Shown in pieces: positions 61,545 to 64,000 of a stretch of 64,000 nt of DNA. The number at the start of each line of letters is the position of its first letter. The stretch's first letter is position 1. The notes beneath the pieces are model-generated. The model was not told where the DNA came from. It did no database searches and saw only the letters and a program-made list of their open reading frames with translations. Source of the stretch: Phycomyces nitens (taxonomy: Eukaryota; Mucoromycota; Mucoromycetes; Mucorales; Phycomycetaceae); NCBI GenBank assembly GCA_022702545.1, contig JAHRBC010000002.1, positions 5,270,001-5,334,000 on the forward strand. The letters run 5' to 3'. Made by a program: the position numbers and the translations under genes.

Positions 61545-64000
61545 GGTCAAAAAGAGTCAAGTCAAGAAGTAAACCAAAATATAATATAATATAATATAAT
61601 AAAAAAAAAAACAACAGTAACACCCTGTACTCGCATATTCGCACGCTCAACATTAGACCTCTTACAAGTTGGCCTGGTGTGGAGTACACGTGACTTTTTA
61701 AACTTGTATCCAATCATCAAGCTCTTTGCTAATTTGCATTATCTAAAATATGAACGTTGTACCAAAAACGAAACATCTCTTTCTGTACCCCTCTTTAAAC
61801 CCCCAAAAAGGGGGAGTTTATTTTATGCGCTGTTAAACAAACTATGGTTCAATGGCAGGTAAACTCAAATAATTGACTAGACTAAACATCTTGAAGAGTG
61901 TTTTCAAGAGGAAAATCTTGGTAGAAGCAGGCATGTCACCAATGTACCATTGGTTTTTGCTCTGAATGATCCAAGGCATGCAAACATGGCTAATGGCCAA
62001 ACTCTTTTCTTTTTTTTTTTATTATTATTAATAATATTATCCATTTGATAAATCTAAGACTAGAGCCAACACTGAGCAAGTATTCTTGTACCTAATGAGT
62101 CTTGGGTTCAAAGCCAAACATAATCATGACCTACTCTGTAGATCCAGCAAGGACCTATTCATGGTGTGATTAACAATGTTTTATATAAAATGGCTCTGGT
62201 GTCTTATATATTGTGTATCAACCAAGGACTATCGATACAACGTCAAAGGCTGAAGAGAATAGCCTATATTAATGTCTATACATTTGTAAGCTTATTTACA
62301 AATCTTACCTTTTCGTCAACGTAGACCCTATACCAAATATTACTAGAAAGTTTTTACAAAGACTCTTAAAGAATCTTTATCTGTGTGAATCTCAGTTTGA
62401 TCCAGTACCCATCCTATGGGACAAGTTTCCAATACCTCACTTGGCCTCAAAGAAACACTGCATAAGAACCACTTGGAAAAAATATATATATGAAAAGCAT
62501 CGGAATCAATTTACACTGTTCAGGGTGTATGGCAATACTCTGGATCGAATGGTAAATACGAGTAATAGTATACGCCTTTTATTTCTTGGTATTCTTACTA
62601 GCTGCCCTGACTAGTTTGAATTGACTCTGAAAGGTGCAGCCTGATCGCCTAGATATAGAGCGGTTACGATCAAAAGCAAGGTAGTCTGATTCTCTTATAT
62701 GCTAGTCCCTTTATTCTATTAAAGATCTTGACCTCATATTTGAATATCCAGTTAACCAAATCATTTAATTATCTAAAAGTAAAACCATAAAGCATACAGT
62801 GCAACCTGTCACTCAAGGTAGACAAGGTTTAGACTTTTGAATAGAAATGACAAGACTAGTGTCAAAGTACGTCTTTGATTGATCTACAAACAAATCAAGG
62901 TTAGTATACAAAAACATCTGGCCTTGGTTCTTACCAGACATCTGAAATATGACTTGAGGTCCGGTGCCCAGGAATACTATCTGGTCCCAAGTCTTTATTA
63001 AACCCTTTATTAAAAAATATTTATTGTGAAAGCACCTTGCAAAAGAACGATCGAGCAATTTAACTTTAAAGAACAACCATTGCAAATACCAGCCAATCTT
63101 TTATTTGATCGAATAGAAAATATTTCTGGCAGAGATTAATAGTATTTTCAATCAAGTGAATTGATTTAGAGGATACCTTTTATTGGTCTATTCTAAACAC
63201 TCTATTAAGAAATGTCTTGGATCCTTTTGTACATTATTATGGATAATGTTTTGCGGAAGAACATTATAGCATAATCTTGATTTACCAAGACTGTATAATG
63301 CCATGTTAAATTGATTTTACCATTGAAAAGAATATTTTTTTTTGAAAATGTATATATCTATATTCGAATTCTCTATTTCACAGAACCATCTCTCATTTCA
63401 TTTTCTTATCCACCAACCTTTTTATATATAAAAAATCTCCAACTGAACTCTGAAACAAGCAAGGACTTGTATCCAAAGTCTTTCTAAAAAATATACAATC
63501 ACAAGGAAAAAATAAAGAGGTTCAGTTGCCAAATTATCTCTATAAACATCATTAATAAACATGAAAATGACATGTTTTTGGGTGATAAGTATCCTTGTTC
63601 TGTCTTTACTCTGTATTATGCATTGTATTTCTCTAGGATTTGCTGGATGTTATAATAGAAAATTCTTTATACAGCTCCATGTTTATATATTTTTACCAGT
63701 TGATATAATTTCACTCTCTTTTCTCCATTTACTAATAGACAAACCTCATTTTCTGGATTAACAACCTCGTTAAAGATCGTTCACCACGTATAATAATATT
63801 GTACCTATATTGAATAGTCTTTTTACCTTGTCGAGTCTACCCAAAACTACTTTTTGTAATATTCCTTTTCATCTCGAAACCATTTAGTCGTGACTGGTGT
63901 AAAGACACATTGGCTCGTTTTATCTTTCTTCAAGTCTCTATCTTATCCTTGAATTCTGATGCAATTTACGATACACTCGCTCCAGCTATTTCCACCAAAA
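61545..64000. other. Gene-poor end of the window
   Basis: AT-rich with no supported gene. A 66-codon frame at 63561-63761 begins with a hydrophobic signal-like stretch (FWVISILVLSLLCIMHCISL) and has a TATA-like motif near 63422, so a spliced secreted-protein gene could start there, but it cannot be followed with confidence. A short GC hairpin lies at 61796-61820. Confidence 0.5.

Noticed and set aside
61796..61820. GC-rich hairpin (TAAACCCCC...GGGGGAGTTTA)
   Set aside because: Short and isolated, with no adjacent gene whose regulation or termination it would explain; bacterial-type terminators are not expected here.

Overview
The window looks like nuclear DNA of a filamentous fungus of the Mucoromycota, most likely Mucorales and possibly close to Phycomyces. 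The signs are AT-rich intergenic DNA full of ATT/AT microsatellites, about 70 short introns (mostly 45-100 bp), compact promoters, a carotenoid cleavage oxygenase of the kind used in Mucorales apocarotenoid/trisporoid metabolism, a Tc1 element and a MITE. The species is an inference; the eukaryotic gene structures are read directly. All exon joins were built by hand from splice sites, reading frame and family knowledge, with no transcript evidence.

Layout, left to right: the 3' end of a protein kinase (3-188); NC2-alpha/Bur6 (1028-1748); a cytochrome b561-like membrane protein (3493-4270); a ubiquitin-like plus BAG co-chaperone (4614-5400); an unrecognised minus-strand gene (5575-7187). A 4.7-kb tandem duplication follows. 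Copy 1 (about 6882-11621) and copy 2 (about 11955-16689) each carry a membrane-anchored amidohydrolase, its 1.3-kb upstream region and the 5' end of the minus-strand neighbour. A 333-bp MITE sits exactly on the seam. Next come an ER DnaJ (Scj1/ERdj3 type, ending HQEL), a carotenoid oxygenase, and a minus-strand trio of Holliday-junction resolvase Cce1, ribosomal protein eL42 and splicing factor Prp3.

From 27.1 to 30.0 kb there is a Tc1/mariner nest: one apparently intact element with terminal repeats and TA duplications, flanked by decayed relatives. Beyond it lie a 15-PGDH-like short-chain dehydrogenase, the NMD helicase Upf1 (minus), a 3.9-kb gene-poor stretch, a Uls1/Rad16-like SNF2 translocase, a Pmc1-type Ca2+ ATPase, a small Ser/Thr-rich protein gene, another gene-poor stretch (53.4-57.9 kb), ribosomal protein eL37, a G-protein alpha subunit (minus) and a mitochondrial rhodanese (minus). 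The last 2.4 kb has no convincing gene.

Most genes are unrelated housekeeping functions with their own promoters. The parts most worth attention are the recent amidohydrolase duplication with a MITE at its seam and divergence clustered near the active site, an apparent excess of GC-AG introns with the donor GCAAGT, and the intact Tc1 element nested among relics.
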